From Heterodera schachtii (lineage: Eukaryota; Nematoda; Chromadorea; Rhabditida; Heteroderidae), in contig SIJG01000022.1 of the NCBI GenBank assembly GCA_023374025.1, positions 1,621,290 to 1,685,289 on the forward strand: DNA of 64,000 nt, written 5' to 3'. This document shows, one piece after another, positions 33,430-46,500 of the stretch. The position numbers and the translations under genes were made by a program. The notes under the pieces are model-generated. The model saw only the letters and a list, made by a program, of their open reading frames with translations. It was not told where the DNA came from and ran no database searches. The stretch's first letter is position 1, and every line of letters starts with the position of its first letter.

Positions 33430-33965
33430 ATCGTTGAGAGAGAGAGAGAGAGAAAAAGAGAGAGGATGAGAAAAGGAGAAGAGAGAGAGAGAAAGAGTGA
33501 GAGAGAGAAGAGAGAGACAATGGAGAGAGAGTGAGAGAGAGAAAAAGTTAGAGAGAGAGAAATAGAAAAGATGAAATGAGAGAGAGGGAGACAGTAGAGA
33601 AAGTGAGAGAGAGAAAGATGGAGAGAGAGAAATAGATTAGAGAGGGAGAGATAGAGAGGGAGAGAGAAAGAGATACAGTGGAGAGAGAGTGAGAGAGAAA
33701 GATGGATAGAGATAAATAGATAAGATGAAAAGAGAGAGAGAGAGAGAAAAAGAGAGAGGATGAGAAAAGGAGAAGAGAGACAGAGAAAGAGTGAGAGAGA
33801 GAAGAGAGAGACAATGGAGAGAGAGTGAGAGAGAGAAAAGTTAGAGAGAGAGAAATAGAAAAGATGAAATGAGAGAGAGGGAGACAGAGAGAGGGGAAGA
33901 GAGAGAAAAGAGACAGTGTAAGGGAAAAAGAGACAGAGAACAGAGACAAAAGAATAGAGAGAAAA
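33430..33965. repeat. GA-rich simple repeat with a higher-order period
   Basis: This is imperfect (GA)n with interruptions 'gatgagaaaagg', 'gacaatgg' and 'aaatagaaaagatgaaatg'. The interruption pattern at 33462-33595 recurs at about 33758-33890, so the tract was itself duplicated with a period near 296 bp. Minus-strand Ser/Leu ORFs are translations of the repeat. Confidence 0.9.
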
Positions 33966-34010
33966 ATAAAAAATATAAATTAAATTAGTGATCAAATACA
34001 TACCTCCACA

Positions 34011-34047
34011 GAGCGGTTGGGAACCGCGAAGCGGTTCCCGACCGCTC
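34011..34047. other. Strong hairpin with GCGAAGC cap, next to the Helitron relic
   Basis: The arms GAGCGGTTGGGAACCGC and GCGGTTCCCGACCGCTC pair over 17 bp with one G-T wobble, with a GAA loop. It lies about 700 bp upstream of the Helitron start on that strand and could mark its end region. Confidence 0.8.
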
Positions 34048-34059
34048 GTAAAAACACCT

Positions 34060-35982
34060 AATTTGCTCTCCTTTCCCTCTTATTCTCTCGTTTTTTCTCT
34101 TTATTTCACTCTATTTCTTCACCTTTCTTTTTTTTCACATTTTTCCAAAAACAAATTGGCATAACGTCTTTAAGCGCAAATTCAAATGGGGTAAATGTCG
34201 CGGACACACAGACACACAGATTCAAATTTATATATGGATCTGCAAAACTCCCCCATCGGCCCCTAAAATTCTTAATCTCTTAAAAAATTGGCTCAGAAAC
34301 CCAAAAAATTTTGAAAAAGCAAGCCTTAAAAAAATGCTTTGAAAACAAAAAAAAGTCCTAATCCAAGCTAGAATAGAAGACTGTCATTTTTTTCAATTTT
34401 TTTAAATTAGATTAATCAACGTTCCACAAATCTTAAAAATCCTGCGCCAGACCATTTTTAAATTAATAACCAAATTAATTTTGTATAAAAATTTAAACAT
34501 AGAGAATTTAAGCTTATAAATTGACCTCAACAGAATAAACAATGAATGGATGCATTTACGAGATTTTATTAATCTATTTTTAAACAAGATGGAAATAATA
34601 ATTAATTATTAATTAATAACATAATCAGTGGTGTGAAAGGAAAAACTCTTTTCTCAATTTATTATATTTAATTTTTAATAATTCAAAAAATTGTATAAAG
34701 TTGATTTTGGAGGCTTAAATATTATGTGATTAAACCAATAGGCTCTAGTTGATAGGTAATCAATAAAATTCATTACTTTTATTTCAATGAATTTACAAGT
34801 CGACAAAAAATAATAATTTTTAATATTATTTTATATTGAATTTTTTAATTAAAAAACAAACAAACAAACAACTTTATTTAATTCTTAATAAAAGAGTAAT
34901 TAAAATTTACTAAAAAGATAAATTAAATTTATATTTTCTTTTCTGAATAAATAAAAAAAGCTGAATAAATTATTATATTTTAAATATGTTAATATATACA
35001 AAAGGTTTAAAAAAATTAAAAAATCACTAATCGAGATTTCTGTCAAAATTATTAAGTCTCTAATATGAAGAACCAAATGATTGAACTTAAAAATAATTTT
35101 AACTACACAAAATAAATTTAACAATTTTCTATTAGCTTTTCTCCATAAGAATTTTTTAATTAAAGATAACGAAATTTAAGCTAAGCAATTATATCATTTA
35201 AATAAATTAAACGGACGGAATACAAAAAAATAAATAAAAACTTATAAAGGTTTTAATAAAAATTACAACGAAATTAAGGTTATTAATTGAATTGAAAACA
35301 TTAAAAAACAAATTTATTAATTATGAATTTTAAATTTATATGTTATGAGTATTTTTAATTTAATGAAACCTAACAAAAATTAAATATTAATCGCTAAAAG
35401 AATTATAAAGTGAATAATAACAAATAAAGAAAATATTATATTAATTTAAATTCACAAACAATTGCAATGAGAATATATAAAAAATTCATTATTTAATCAC
35501 TTTGAGGGCGTATACACGCGGCAATTACCGTTTTACATATTTTCTTATTGTCAGATAAATTCTTAAATTTATTTTTTTGAATTTCTATTGATAATAAAAT
35601 CCTAAAGGAAAAAATTTGTAACAGTGAGACAAAAATTATAGTTTTAGACTAAAATTGAACATGTATATATCTATAATCTTAACAGTGATTAGTTACAGAC
35701 AAAATAAAATTATAATATTGATAAGAAACTCTTTATTATACATAATTAGAGATAATAAATGAACATAATAAGGAAATTAAATTAACTCTATCAAGCTCAA
35801 AATATGGTGGACTCATATATTAATAAAAAAACAAACAAGTAAATATAAGATAATATATGCCATAAAATAAGGGGACAAGCCTAATAAACCACATCTTCCT
35901 TCAAAGACACGACGTGAAAATTTAAAATTATTAATCCTATAACAGTTGTTTTTGTTATTTAATATACATTTTAATAATTTAT
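34060..35982. other. AT-rich spacer
   Basis: No gene, RNA or clear repeat was seen beyond A/T tracts. Confidence 0.6.
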
Positions 35983-38143
35983 ATGAGGATTTGACATTTG
36001 AGGACCCGACATTTGCGGATATTCCCGACATTTGAGGACCCGACTTTTGAGTACCCGACATTTGAGGATATACACAATTTCAAAAAAATAAATGAAATTA
36101 AATCATTATAAAAAAGAGAAAAAGCCTTTCCCAAGGGCCAACGGGTGCAATATGTCAAAAAGCATTAAGGACAACCGAATAATTTAAATATTTGACAGCA
36201 TTTCAAATTTAATTTTGGAGATTAACAGCCTTTTTCTTTCTTAATGATTTACAAGTCATCCTAATATTTAATTTGCTCAGACTAACAGCAATTGAACACG
36301 ATATAAATTATACCAGCTGGGAAGCTCCTGTCAATCTTTGATCATTTTGGATTGCATTTAACACAAAAAGTTTGTAAATTAAAATGTATTTAAAGATATA
36401 CGAACTTTTTTGCCTTTTCCACAAAAAATGCCATTCATTAGTAATGTGAAAATCTTTCACTCCAAAAAGGTGAAAGCGAAATCAAACCCTGCTGGAAACT
36501 GGAAGTCTTAATAAATCGGAAATTTTTGAAAAAATAAAAATGTAATAAAATTTTAATAATTCATTGATTTTCATGAAATTATTTTAATGCGATTTGTTAA
36601 CAGATTTTGGGTCAGACGGTTTTTTTTATGAAATACCCCCAAAAATATCCAAAATTTCGCAATTTTTTTCAAAAATTTTGAGAATTTATAGAAATTTTTT
36701 GCGAAAAGTAAAAAATTTTTTTTGACAATATGCCCCAAAAAATAGTTTTTTTTTCAAAAATGGGATATAAATAAATTAATTTTTAAATTATTAAAAGATA
36801 ATTCTAAGCTTATTTAGGTCATTTTTATGGCAATTTGTGCCTGTTTCACCCTTTAGAATGAATTTTTTTCACAAAAAACAGCATTTAAAAATTTTTATTT
36901 ACATATTTTAGTACATATTTTTGGATTTTTATACATATTTCAGTGTTTTTTTATACATATTTTATTTACATATTTCGCGATTTTCTTACATAAATAAATG
37001 ATCCCTATTTACAAGTCATCCTAATATTCAATTTGCTCAGACTAACAGCGATTGAACACGATATAAATTATACCAGCTGGGAAGCTCCTGTCAATCTTTG
37101 ATCATTTTGGATCGCATTTAACACAAAAAGTTTGTAAATAAAAAGAATTTTTTTGCCTTTTCCCACAAAAAATGCCATTCATTAGTAATGTGAAAATCTT
37201 TCACTCCAAAAAGGTGAAAGCGAAATCAAACCCTGCTGGAAACTGGAAGTTGTCATAAATCGAAATTTAAAAAAATAAATAAAAATATAATAAAATTTTA
37301 ATAATTCATTGATTTTCGTGAAATTATTCTAATGTGATTTGTTAACAGATTTTGAGCAAATTTTTTCAAGAAAATATGCATTTTAGGGTCGGGCGGTTTT
37401 TATTTTTTCATAAGTAGCCCTAAATAAAAATGTTCTGCGAAAATATTTTGGGCTTCTCTCGCCATAACTATCGCATAGAAAAATATGATTTAAAATTCCG
37501 GGCTATGTTCTATAAACAAATCTTGCCTCTGTATGTTTTTTTCCTTTCTCGAATACTATCCCCTGAGTTGGTTTAACTCATTCAATCCGCTCTCCTTTCT
37601 TCAGAACAATAATTAATGACTCTGATGTTAAAAAGTATTTAAATTCATTCTTGTTTTGACTTGTGGTCCTAACAATGATTCCACATGTTAATAGAAAAAA
37701 GGGGATCTTCATGAATTACCAAAACACAAGTACTATTTAATGAAGTAGTTATCTTAAATTTTTTTGAATATGAAACTTTCCAAAATAATCAAAGATTGAT
37801 AAGGGCTTACCAGCATTTTGCTTCCCTGGCCCTCGGGAATGGCTTTTTCTCTTTTTTATAATGATATAAATAAAATTTTCATTCATTTTTTTTTTAATTG
37901 TGAATATCCTCAAATGTCGGGTCCTCAAAAGTCGGGTCCTCAAATGTCGGGAATATCCGCAAATGTCGGGTCCTCAAATGTCAAATCCTCAAATGTCGGG
38001 TCCTCAAATGTCAAATCCTCAAAAGTCGGGTCCTCAAATGTCGGGAATATCCGCAAATGTCGGGTCCTCAAATGTCAAATCCTCAAATGTCGGGTCCTCA
38101 AATGTCGGGTCCTCAAAAGTCGGGTCCTCAAATGTCGCACCAC
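35983..38143. mobile_element. Foldback element 3 (inverted copy of element 1)
   Basis: The segment is the reverse complement of 25669-27503 over most of its length, including unique interior sequence (for example 'gggatcttcatgaattacc' at 37700 against the complement near 26450). The 15-bp array arm is 37910-38143; the left arm is reduced to about five units (35983-36068). It differs by an extra 36249-37010 block: a ~350-bp interior segment occurs twice (36249-36600 and 37010-37355) around a TACATATTT-type MITE relic ending 'gatcccta' at 37009. Confidence 0.85.
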
Positions 38144-38160
38144 GTTTTTAACTACATTAG

Positions 38161-38743
38161 TAGGGATGATATTTATAGGCACTAAAAACCGTCAAAATAG
38201 GTAGGCCTTAGGCTCTAAAAAACCCCCAAAATAGGCCATAAAAATGGAAAATAGGCACTAAAAAACCTCGTTTTAGGGGTGTAAAATGACAAAATGTGTT
38301 CAAAAAAGTAAAAAAATTAGGCCAAATCAGTACTGAGATATATAATTTTTAAAGCACAAATTATTGTCAAGAAAATAAATAAATAAATTTTTGATATGAA
38401 TTTTTGAAAAGTTTTTCATTTCTTATGGGTGTATTTTTGAAAAAATTTCGGGTCGATTCTTAAGGGTGTATTTTTTTTTTAATTTTAGTCGATTCTTAGG
38501 GGTGCATTTTCGTTTTTATTGCATTTTTGTTAATAATTTAGGGCAAAATGCCAAAATAGGCAAAAATAGGCTCTTTCAAAATTTTTTAGGCTTTTTAGGC
38601 GCTAAAAATAAAAGCCTAGAAAATAGGCACTAATAACTCGAAAAGTAGCTTAACAACAGCCCAAAAAAACATGTTTTTTGTGCGTTTCAGGCCACGGGGA
38701 GCTCAGGAAAAAAATAGGCTTTTGCCTAAAAATATCATCCCTA
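38161..38743. mobile_element. hAT-like MITE, second AGGC-type family
   Basis: Termini TAGGGATGATATTTATAGGC and its near complement GCCTAAAAATATCATCCCTA are flanked by the 8-bp duplication TACATTAG (38153-38160 and 38744-38751). The interior iterates AATAGGC. It inserted 17 bp from the end of foldback element 3. Confidence 0.9.
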
Positions 38744-38751
38744 TACATTAG

Positions 38752-39590
38752 AGATCATCCAATCATTTAATTTTTTCATTCTTATAATTCACTACAGTAA
38801 AGTTCAAAAGTTATCTTTTGAAAGTTTTTTAAGTTATATATCTCTCAAAAGGTTTAATAATGAAGAACGAATTACCGATTTTTTTTTTCATTTGAATATT
38901 CGCAGTATTGAAATAAAATTTAAAAAAAACATTTTAGTTTATGTATTTATTCTTTGATATGAATATTTATTAATTTTGCATATTTATTTTGTCTTAAAAT
39001 CACCATGTGTTTTTATCCTAGTTTTAAGTTTATTTGAAGCATATTTAATTCTTTTTTCCAATCTTTCATAATTGTGTCCATATTACCATATTTTTCATCC
39101 ATATTTTTGCATTAAGATAATTAAATATTTTCAAAAAATAGATTCCTAAAAGCGAAAATTTTTTGAAAAAAATCGAAATTTCAAAAACTATTTAATTCTT
39201 ATATACAAATAAATTTTATTTGAATTTTAGTTCAATCAGCAAAAAATTATTTTTCTTAAATTAACAATTAGAAAGATATTTAATATTTTTTCGTCAATAG
39301 TTTGGGATTTTTAATCTTTTCTTTTATATATTTTTTACTTTTTTAAATTAATTTTTTTGTTGATAATTTGTGAAAATTTCGAAAAATTTAACAATTAATA
39401 ATTTTGGCTTATTCAATTACTCCTTTAAATAATTAATGAAAAATCATATTTTAAGTTTTCTTTAAACTCACTGGTTGCTTGGGAAAGCTTTTAGGAAAAA
39501 ACGATTAAGCGCATTTAAACAAATTCTCGTTCCGTCCTTCCTTCGTGTGATGTTCTGTTTTGGCGTATTCGTCATTACACGTTTTTATTT
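38752..39590. other. AT-rich spacer
   Basis: No gene or structured repeat was seen. Confidence 0.5.
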
Positions 39591-39599
39591 TTTTTCACT

Positions 39600-39965
39600 T
39601 TTTTAAATAAGTTGGGTATGTAACTTGGGACGGCGCATTTAGGAAAATTATAGAGAAAAATTCTCGACGTCCAACTGAGTCCCGGCGGCTCTAAAACTGA
39701 TTTTGCTGACAGTCTCAATGTTACGAAATTTTTTCGTTTTGCTCAGATCGAAAAACGCTTGCAGGCAGGAACCTAAGTTGGACTATGCCTGACATTTTTG
39801 TCAGCGACCCTTAACCCCTAACTCTAACCCCCTGGCCTGCACGCTTCTACAACTTTTTGAGGTCAAAAGTGTACTGTTTAGTACCAGCTGAATAACTCGC
39901 AAGGGTTTGATCTGACCGAGAGGTGCAGCGGACTTGATGTAGAGTTAAATGAGCCCGATTTTTCC
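39600..39965. other. GC-richer island of unknown nature
   Basis: A compositionally distinct patch in AT-rich DNA contains 'gacgtccaactgagtcccgg', 'gctgacatttttgtcagc'-like inverted words (39790-39806), 'cttaacccctaactctaacc' and 'tgaccgagaggtgcagcgg'. No frame is open over it and it has no partner in the window. It may be an RNA-gene or SINE relic. Confidence 0.35.
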
Positions 39966-40769
39966 AAACTTTAAAAAAATTTTTTATTGAATTATCCTCT
40001 AAATGTTACTTTGGACGATTGTAAGAATTTTTAATTTTGTATTTAAAAATTGGCTTAAGAATACTTTTTATTTAAAATAAATTAACAAAAGAAAACAAAA
40101 CATAAATTTCATTGTTAAATCATGCTTATATTATATTTTTATATTTTTAGTTTTTTTGTTTTAAATTTTGTAATATAAAATAATTTTATATTTTCTTGAC
40201 TATAAACTCGATGATGAACTCAATTCGTTGTCATTTATTTAATTATCAATCTTTTCATTTTCGGGGTCACTAATTTTAATTTACCGTTATCCTTTGGAAA
40301 TTTAATGATCAATAATTTAAATAAAAAAGCCACTTTAATTTCTGAAATATAAAAGTTTTAGAAGAAACTTTTGGCCATTTTTTACATTTATAAAATTGTT
40401 TTAAATTCATTCTTTCAATTAGTTCTTATTTAATTGTTCGGCAACAAAACGTTTATTTATTTTTTTCCAATAATCCCTTACATTTATATTAATGAAAATT
40501 TAGAATTTTCTATCAATTTTATTCATAATATTGATTCTCTATTAGTAATTGTAAATTTACAGTGTTTTTTTCTTTGGTAAAATAATAATTTTTATCTTCT
40601 ATTTTTTTCAATATACAGTTTATAATGTGTATTTCTTCATTTTTTCTTATTATATTTTTAATTTTAATTCCTTGAGAAATAATTATTCATTTTAAACAAA
40701 TTTATATTGGCTTTTAAAAGCACTTTTTTTATTGATTTTGATAACGTGTTTTGATTTTTTAATTATTTT

Positions 40770-40980
40770 AATAGAGATCGGATACGGGCCGGACCCGTAT
40801 ACGGGTTTTTACGGGCCCGTAACCCGTAAACCGTATTTTTTTCGGCGGATACGGGTTTTTACGAGTTAAGGGTTTTACGGGTTTTTAGCCCGTAAGCCCG
40901 TAACCCGTATCGATGTCAAACCCGTAACCCTTACCCTTACCCGTACAATTACGGTACGGGTTTTACGGGTTAATTTTCTT
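40770..40980. repeat. 'ACGGGTTT' word repeat
   Basis: About twenty overlapping copies of ACGGGTT(TTT) and its complement AACCCGT, beginning 'gatcggatacgggccggacc'. It resembles the subterminal word arrays of the hAT-like elements here, but no paired terminus was found. Confidence 0.7.
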
Positions 40981-40984
40981 AAGT

Positions 40985-42400
40985 TTTTAAGGTGAAATGG
41001 AGTAAATTTTTAAATTTTGTGCAGTCAATTCGCCAAAACTTTGAAATTGGGCGGTCAATTTCGTAAAATTTTCGGTGAAAATCAAAAAAGCATTGGTAAA
41101 TATTGGAAAATTTATGTAATTTGAAAAGAAATCAATTATTTCTGTACCAAAAATTTTTTAAGTTATTGAATAGCATTTCGTTTAAATTTTTTATGAAATT
41201 TTTTTATTTTTCTTAATTCTTTTTACGAATTGGATTTGTAAATTCTTCAAAATTATAAATCATTTTTGTGAAAAACTGTCAGCAAAATTCATGAAATCAG
41301 TTAAAAATCGCAAATTGGTCAATTTTTCTATTAAATCTATTAACAAATTGCAATCAAATTTTAAAAAATTTCCTGGAGGCGCCCAACGGCCACCGCCGGA
41401 TACCAATTGTTGTGTTTTTTGAATTTTGTTGCTTAAAATTTATAATAAAAATTATTATATGAATAGCATTTCTTTTTTCTCGCGTTTTCATCTCTTATTA
41501 CGGACTAAAAAAGTGACGTTATTTTTAATGGAATTAAATTTTTTGCAAAAAATTTACCGAATGGTTAAAATATTTACTGTAATTTGATCAAAAAATATTT
41601 TCATTTAATTTAATTGGAATAATAATTTTAAATATTATGATGATACTTTTCAATTGTACATTAATGAAATTGAAAATCGGTCTAAAATTAATTAAAAAAT
41701 AAAAAATATTTATATAAATTTTAAAATATTTGTATTAACAATTATTAAATTTAATTATTTATTCTCATTGACATTTTTTTAGGAACGCCCCATTGATACT
41801 TTTTTAGGATCGACTCAGCACGTTTAAATTGTTTAATAACAATCTTTTGTTGAATAATGATTTAGCAATTTGAATAATTGTTTTGAATCGAATCAAGTCT
41901 TTAATAAAATCGGTGCATTGTGCGATTGGAAACAATATCAAATAAATATGGTGACATTAAAATGAAAAAAGGCTGCAAAATAAATGCATTAAGAGGGTTC
42001 AGACGAATTAAAGCCTTTACGATAGAATTAAAAATTATGAGCAGCCGAAAACAATGATTAATTTTGAACAAAATTTCAAATATAAAAATTTTTTAAATAA
42101 GCAAAGATTTATGCAAAAAAAGAAAAAGGTGACCATGACAAATTTAATGTCATAAAAATAGGATATCCGGAATTTCCTTCATACATATTTCCGTAATTGA
42201 AAATTTAATTTTTATAGAATATTTATTTTTCTCTTATATCAATATTATAATTATATTTTATTAATAAATAATTTAAATTGGGATTAGTCTATACATACTT
42301 ACTTATGTTGATTGATTCAAATCCTAAGTTTTATATGTACATTTTTCAATAGTAATTTGCAATACATAATAAAAAAATATGTTGTTATTAGCTTAATAAT
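40985..42400. other. AT-rich spacer with one GC hairpin
   Basis: The recurrent GC motif is at 41371-41400 ('tcctggaggcgcc', 'caccgccgga') with its usual flank 'taacaaattgcaatcaaat'. Nothing else was seen. Confidence 0.5.
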
Positions 42401-42988
42401 TAGGGCTGCTAATTTTATGTAAATACATATTTTTTTCCTGGATTCTCCATAGCTTAATTAGTGGGAAAAACACTTTCTTTTTTGTGTTTGCGAACAAAAG
42501 TTGGGACTTTTATTTACATATTTTTACATATTTTCGGATTTTTCTACATATTACATATGTACATATTTTTATACATATTTTGGACTTTTTCGTACATATT
42601 TCGTAATTTTTTGTACATATTTTCATTTTTTTAACATATTTTGAGGATTTTGGAAAATTTCTAGAAATTTTTTGTGAAAAATTTAAAAAATTTTTTGAAA
42701 ATGTATCCCTAAAAATCGAATTTTTTTTTCAAAATCAAAAATTAATTTTTGTTAAATACTAAAATGTAATTCTAAGCCTATTTTTGTTATTTATATGGCA
42801 TTTTGTGCCTATTTTACTTTTTACAAAGAATTTTTTTCCAAAAAATAACTATTAAAAAAATTTTTTTTTTACATATTTTAATACATATTTGGGGGTTTTT
42901 GTACATATTTCATACATATTTTAGCATTTTTTATATATTATTTATTTACATAATTCGCGATTTTTCTTACATAAAATTAGCAGCCCTA
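42401..42988. mobile_element. hAT-like MITE, 'TACATATTT' family
   Basis: Termini TAGGGCTGCTAATTTTATGT and ACATAAAATTAGCAGCCCTA are exact inverted repeats, flanked by TTAATAAT on both sides (42393-42400 and 42989-42996). The interior iterates TACATATTT. Relatives: 36990-37009 (right end) and 61043-61075 plus 61407-61560 (interrupted). Confidence 0.9.
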
Positions 42989-42996
42989 TTAATAAT

Positions 42997-45580
42997 AATA
43001 AATTCTCCTTTTTGTAGTTATTTTCTTTATATAAAAAGTTTTCAATTTTCTTGACAAAGATCTTCTGTTTCCATTTTGCCTTGCTGATCTTTTCTTATAA
43101 ATTTTTACGACTAATTATTTATGAAATTTATTAAATTTTAATTAAAATACTTTCATTTATATATTTACATTTTCATGTCATTATCAATCAAATTTGTTTT
43201 AAATTTGGAATTTAGTCGTTTATCAGGCACAAATAAAATAGGTAATTATTATTTCCATCTTTATTTTTACCTTTTTGTGTTAATTTATTTTAGTTAAAGA
43301 ATGTCTCTTCTTTTCAAGCTTTTCGAAGTGTTGACCATTATAATAACCATTAATTATTTATAACATAAATTTAATTCTTAAACGGTATACAAAATCTGTT
43401 TGATATTTTGCTAATTTTAATGGATAGTAATTTATTAAATAGTTTTCTAAAATTTCCATATCGACTAATGCTTTTAAATCTCTATGTCGCGTTAAATGAC
43501 ATAATTTATAGCTGTTTAAATGAGATAATTTGTATCTGCTTGTTTATCCTCCATTTAAATTTTTAATTAAAATCATTATGGATTACATATTTGACTTTGA
43601 ATGGAATTTATATTTTCAATAATTTGCCATAATTTGCCAATCAGTATAAATTTTTGTTACCAATCATTATATTAAGTAGATAATTTGTTTTTTCCAAATG
43701 GATCTATTTTTTAATTGTTCTTTTTCCTTTTAAATGAATATGTTTTTGTAAAGTGATAATAATATTTAACTTTTTAAATGACCACAGAAATAATGGTAAG
43801 CTGTTAATTATGATGGGATTTAAAAGATTTAAAATTAAATTTAATTATTTTTATTAATTATTTCTGGCTTTATATACATTCTACGTATATTTTGAACATT
43901 TGAATAATTTTAAACTAATATTTCCTTGTTATTATTTTATGATTAATAAACTATGTCAATGATAATAATTTCTCATTTTTTGGAACTTTTTTTTCCCTTT
44001 GTTTTAATTTAATTATAAGATAGATTTAATTTTTCTTTTCATTTTTTGAGGATTCGTTATGTTGTGTTGTTGTCTCTTATAAATTTAGGTCATTAAATAT
44101 ATTTCATTATTTTTATTACATTTAAGAATTATTTCTTCAGCTTTGGACCAACTTGACTAAATAGCCTTATGAGAATCCATTTTTTTCTTTTACATCTTTT
44201 GTATTAACGGGAATCGCTTATTTAAAAAAATTTAATTTATACTTTTCTTCTAATATAAAAAATTATGAATATGATGAATATTAAGTTTATGTGCAAATGT
44301 TTATATCTTTAAAATAAATAATAACTGTTGAATGTATAGTAAATTAAAATATTAATTTTTTTATACCTTTTATTTTGTTAAAGAATTACCAAAAATGATA
44401 TAGCGTTAAAAAATTCTTTTGGATTTTGGTTAAAGGATTTCTGAATTTAACATGAAAAATTCGAAAAATGCTTTCTTCGGTTCATATTATTAATTATTTC
44501 ATTCTTTTTTCTTTTTCCATTTTTAATTATATACATATTTATACGGTAAATAATTATTATAAATTCAATATTATTTATTATTTTAAATGTGTTTTAATTT
44601 ATAAAATTTATTTTTTAAATTAACAAATCTCCTCTGAATAAATAATGAATAAGCAGATGATGAGAAAATGTTTATTTGTAAAACCAATTGAAAATAGAAA
44701 TTGACTTTTGAATGGCTTATAAATTTTAAGTTTCTTTTATTCAATTATTTTTTTTAATTGATTTATTTTATGTTATTATTTCTCATACTTTAATTTTATT
44801 AAAAAATATAATATATTAAAATAGATTTAAAATTATATTTTTTCATTTGTTATTTTATTGTTTTTTTCAATTTGCTTATATACGATAATTTTAATTTTCC
44901 TGATGAATATTTGGAGACTCATTATGTCTTGCTGATCCCTTCTTATAATTTTTACAATAAAATTTTATTTAGCGATTTTTTTCTGTATTTGCAATTTTTA
45001 TATGTTTTTCAAATAAATTTGTTTTTATATGACGTTTATCGGTTTATCATATTTATCTTATTATAAAAAATAACAAATAATTAGCTATTAATAATAATTT
45101 CTAATGTTTATCTTTTATTTTCTTCTGTTTTATTCCAATTATTTTTGAATGCTTTAATTTTCAAGTCACCGTGGGGGATTTATTAATAAAATTGACAATA
45201 TAATAATTTAATTAATTATTTTATTAGTTTTTAACAGTTTTTCACTTCGCCTTTTATATTACATAAAAATAGTAGATAAATTCACGTTTTGCCTTATTGA
45301 TCTAACTCAAAATAGTTTTGTTTATCAATTTTTGTTATTTATTTAATACATTAAATTATTACTTTACTATTTCTAGCAAAATATTTGGACGTGAATTTAA
45401 AAATAATGCGCTTTTTACTACTAATTCTATATATAATTTTACACAAACAACTTATGGCTATCCTTTAAATAAATAAAATGCTATTATAATTCAAAATATC
45501 AATTAATTAAATCAAATTTTTACTCTACTAATTATTTATGGTTCAAAGCAAATAAAAATTCAAAATGTTTTCTTCATTAA
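42997..45580. other. AT-rich desert
   Basis: No gene, repeat array or RNA-like sequence was seen. Confidence 0.6.
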
Positions 45581-45581
45581 T

Positions 45582-45794
45582 TTAGAGGTTAAGCGCTTTG
45601 AATGTTTTGATGCTGCACATCTTCAGACTTGCGGTATATTTGTTGTCAAAATAGGCATCGCCATAAACTCGGACGCGGAAGGCGAATTGTTTGATCGCAA
45701 CGAAAGGGATTTTCAATGTTTTGATCAAATTATCGATGGCACTGATCAGACCCTTTTGCAGCAGTTTTCTGGGCGTTTGGTCATTAATCCAAAT
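45582..45794 (-). pseudogene. Orphan second copy of the eIF4E-like last exon
   Basis: A 71-codon frame, same length as 11121-11333 and about nine-tenths identical by eye, begins after an intact acceptor (TTTCAG|ATTTGG) and ends at the same stop. The upstream intron with the 43-bp palindrome and the 3' flank ('aagaaaacattttg') are duplicated too. No other exon of the gene was found on this strand, so it is a partial duplicate despite its open frame. Confidence 0.75.
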
Positions 45795-45843
45795 CTGAAA
45801 TTAATGACACATTTATTTAGAGGTTGGCAGCAAAATGCCTTCT

Positions 45844-45886
45844 AGGCCCGGGTGCCCGCCGTACTTTTGCCGAGCCGCCCGGGCCT
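45844..45886. repeat. 43-bp GC palindrome in intron, copy 2
   Basis: Reverse-complement partner of 11027-11069, differing at two positions. Confidence 0.8.
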
Positions 45887-45899
45887 AATTAATTTCTAA

Positions 45900-46500
45900 A
45901 TTCAGGCTAAACGATTATAATTTTTAAAAACAATATTAAAAGCATAATTAGTTAATTTTTCGTATTTCAAAATCTTTTGTATATAATTTTTTGAAATTTA
46001 ATTTCTTTTATGTTATTTAAAAATATAATATTTAAAGTTGTTTAAATTGTTTTTTTCTTTGTAAGTTTTCCTATTATTTTAGAAAAAGAATAATTTATCA
46101 ATTCACGTTTATTTATTGAGTACAATAATCAAAATTTTCACTTCAAATATATAAATAAATTTTCAAAATATTAGGTAATTCTCAAATTATTATATTTATT
46201 TTGTCATAATTATATCAATTATTATTTTCATAGATTATTTATTTATTTTAATATGACAAAAGCTAAGCTACAAATTAATTTCTATTTCAATTCAATAAAA
46301 TAAATTTTATTAAAAAATCGGACTCCTTCGTGAACCATTGAACTCATCTCTTGGCAGGTGTCTTCATTTATATATTTATAATAATTTTATAAAATTAATT
46401 TAGAAAGTGATTTATTTCTTGGCATTTTGTTAATATACAGTTAAATTGTGGATTTTTTTTAAATAAATTTATTTTTTATTTATATTTTATAATATCAGCG
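45900..46500. other. AT-rich spacer within the rearranged duplicate
   Basis: No gene or repeat was recognised. Confidence 0.5.

Noticed and set aside
33426..34001. 191-residue Ser/Leu/Phe minus-strand ORF
   Set aside because: This is the translation of the (GA)n tract.
39826..39850. Telomere-like 'cccttaacccctaactctaacc'
   Set aside because: There are only three imperfect units, with no continuation.
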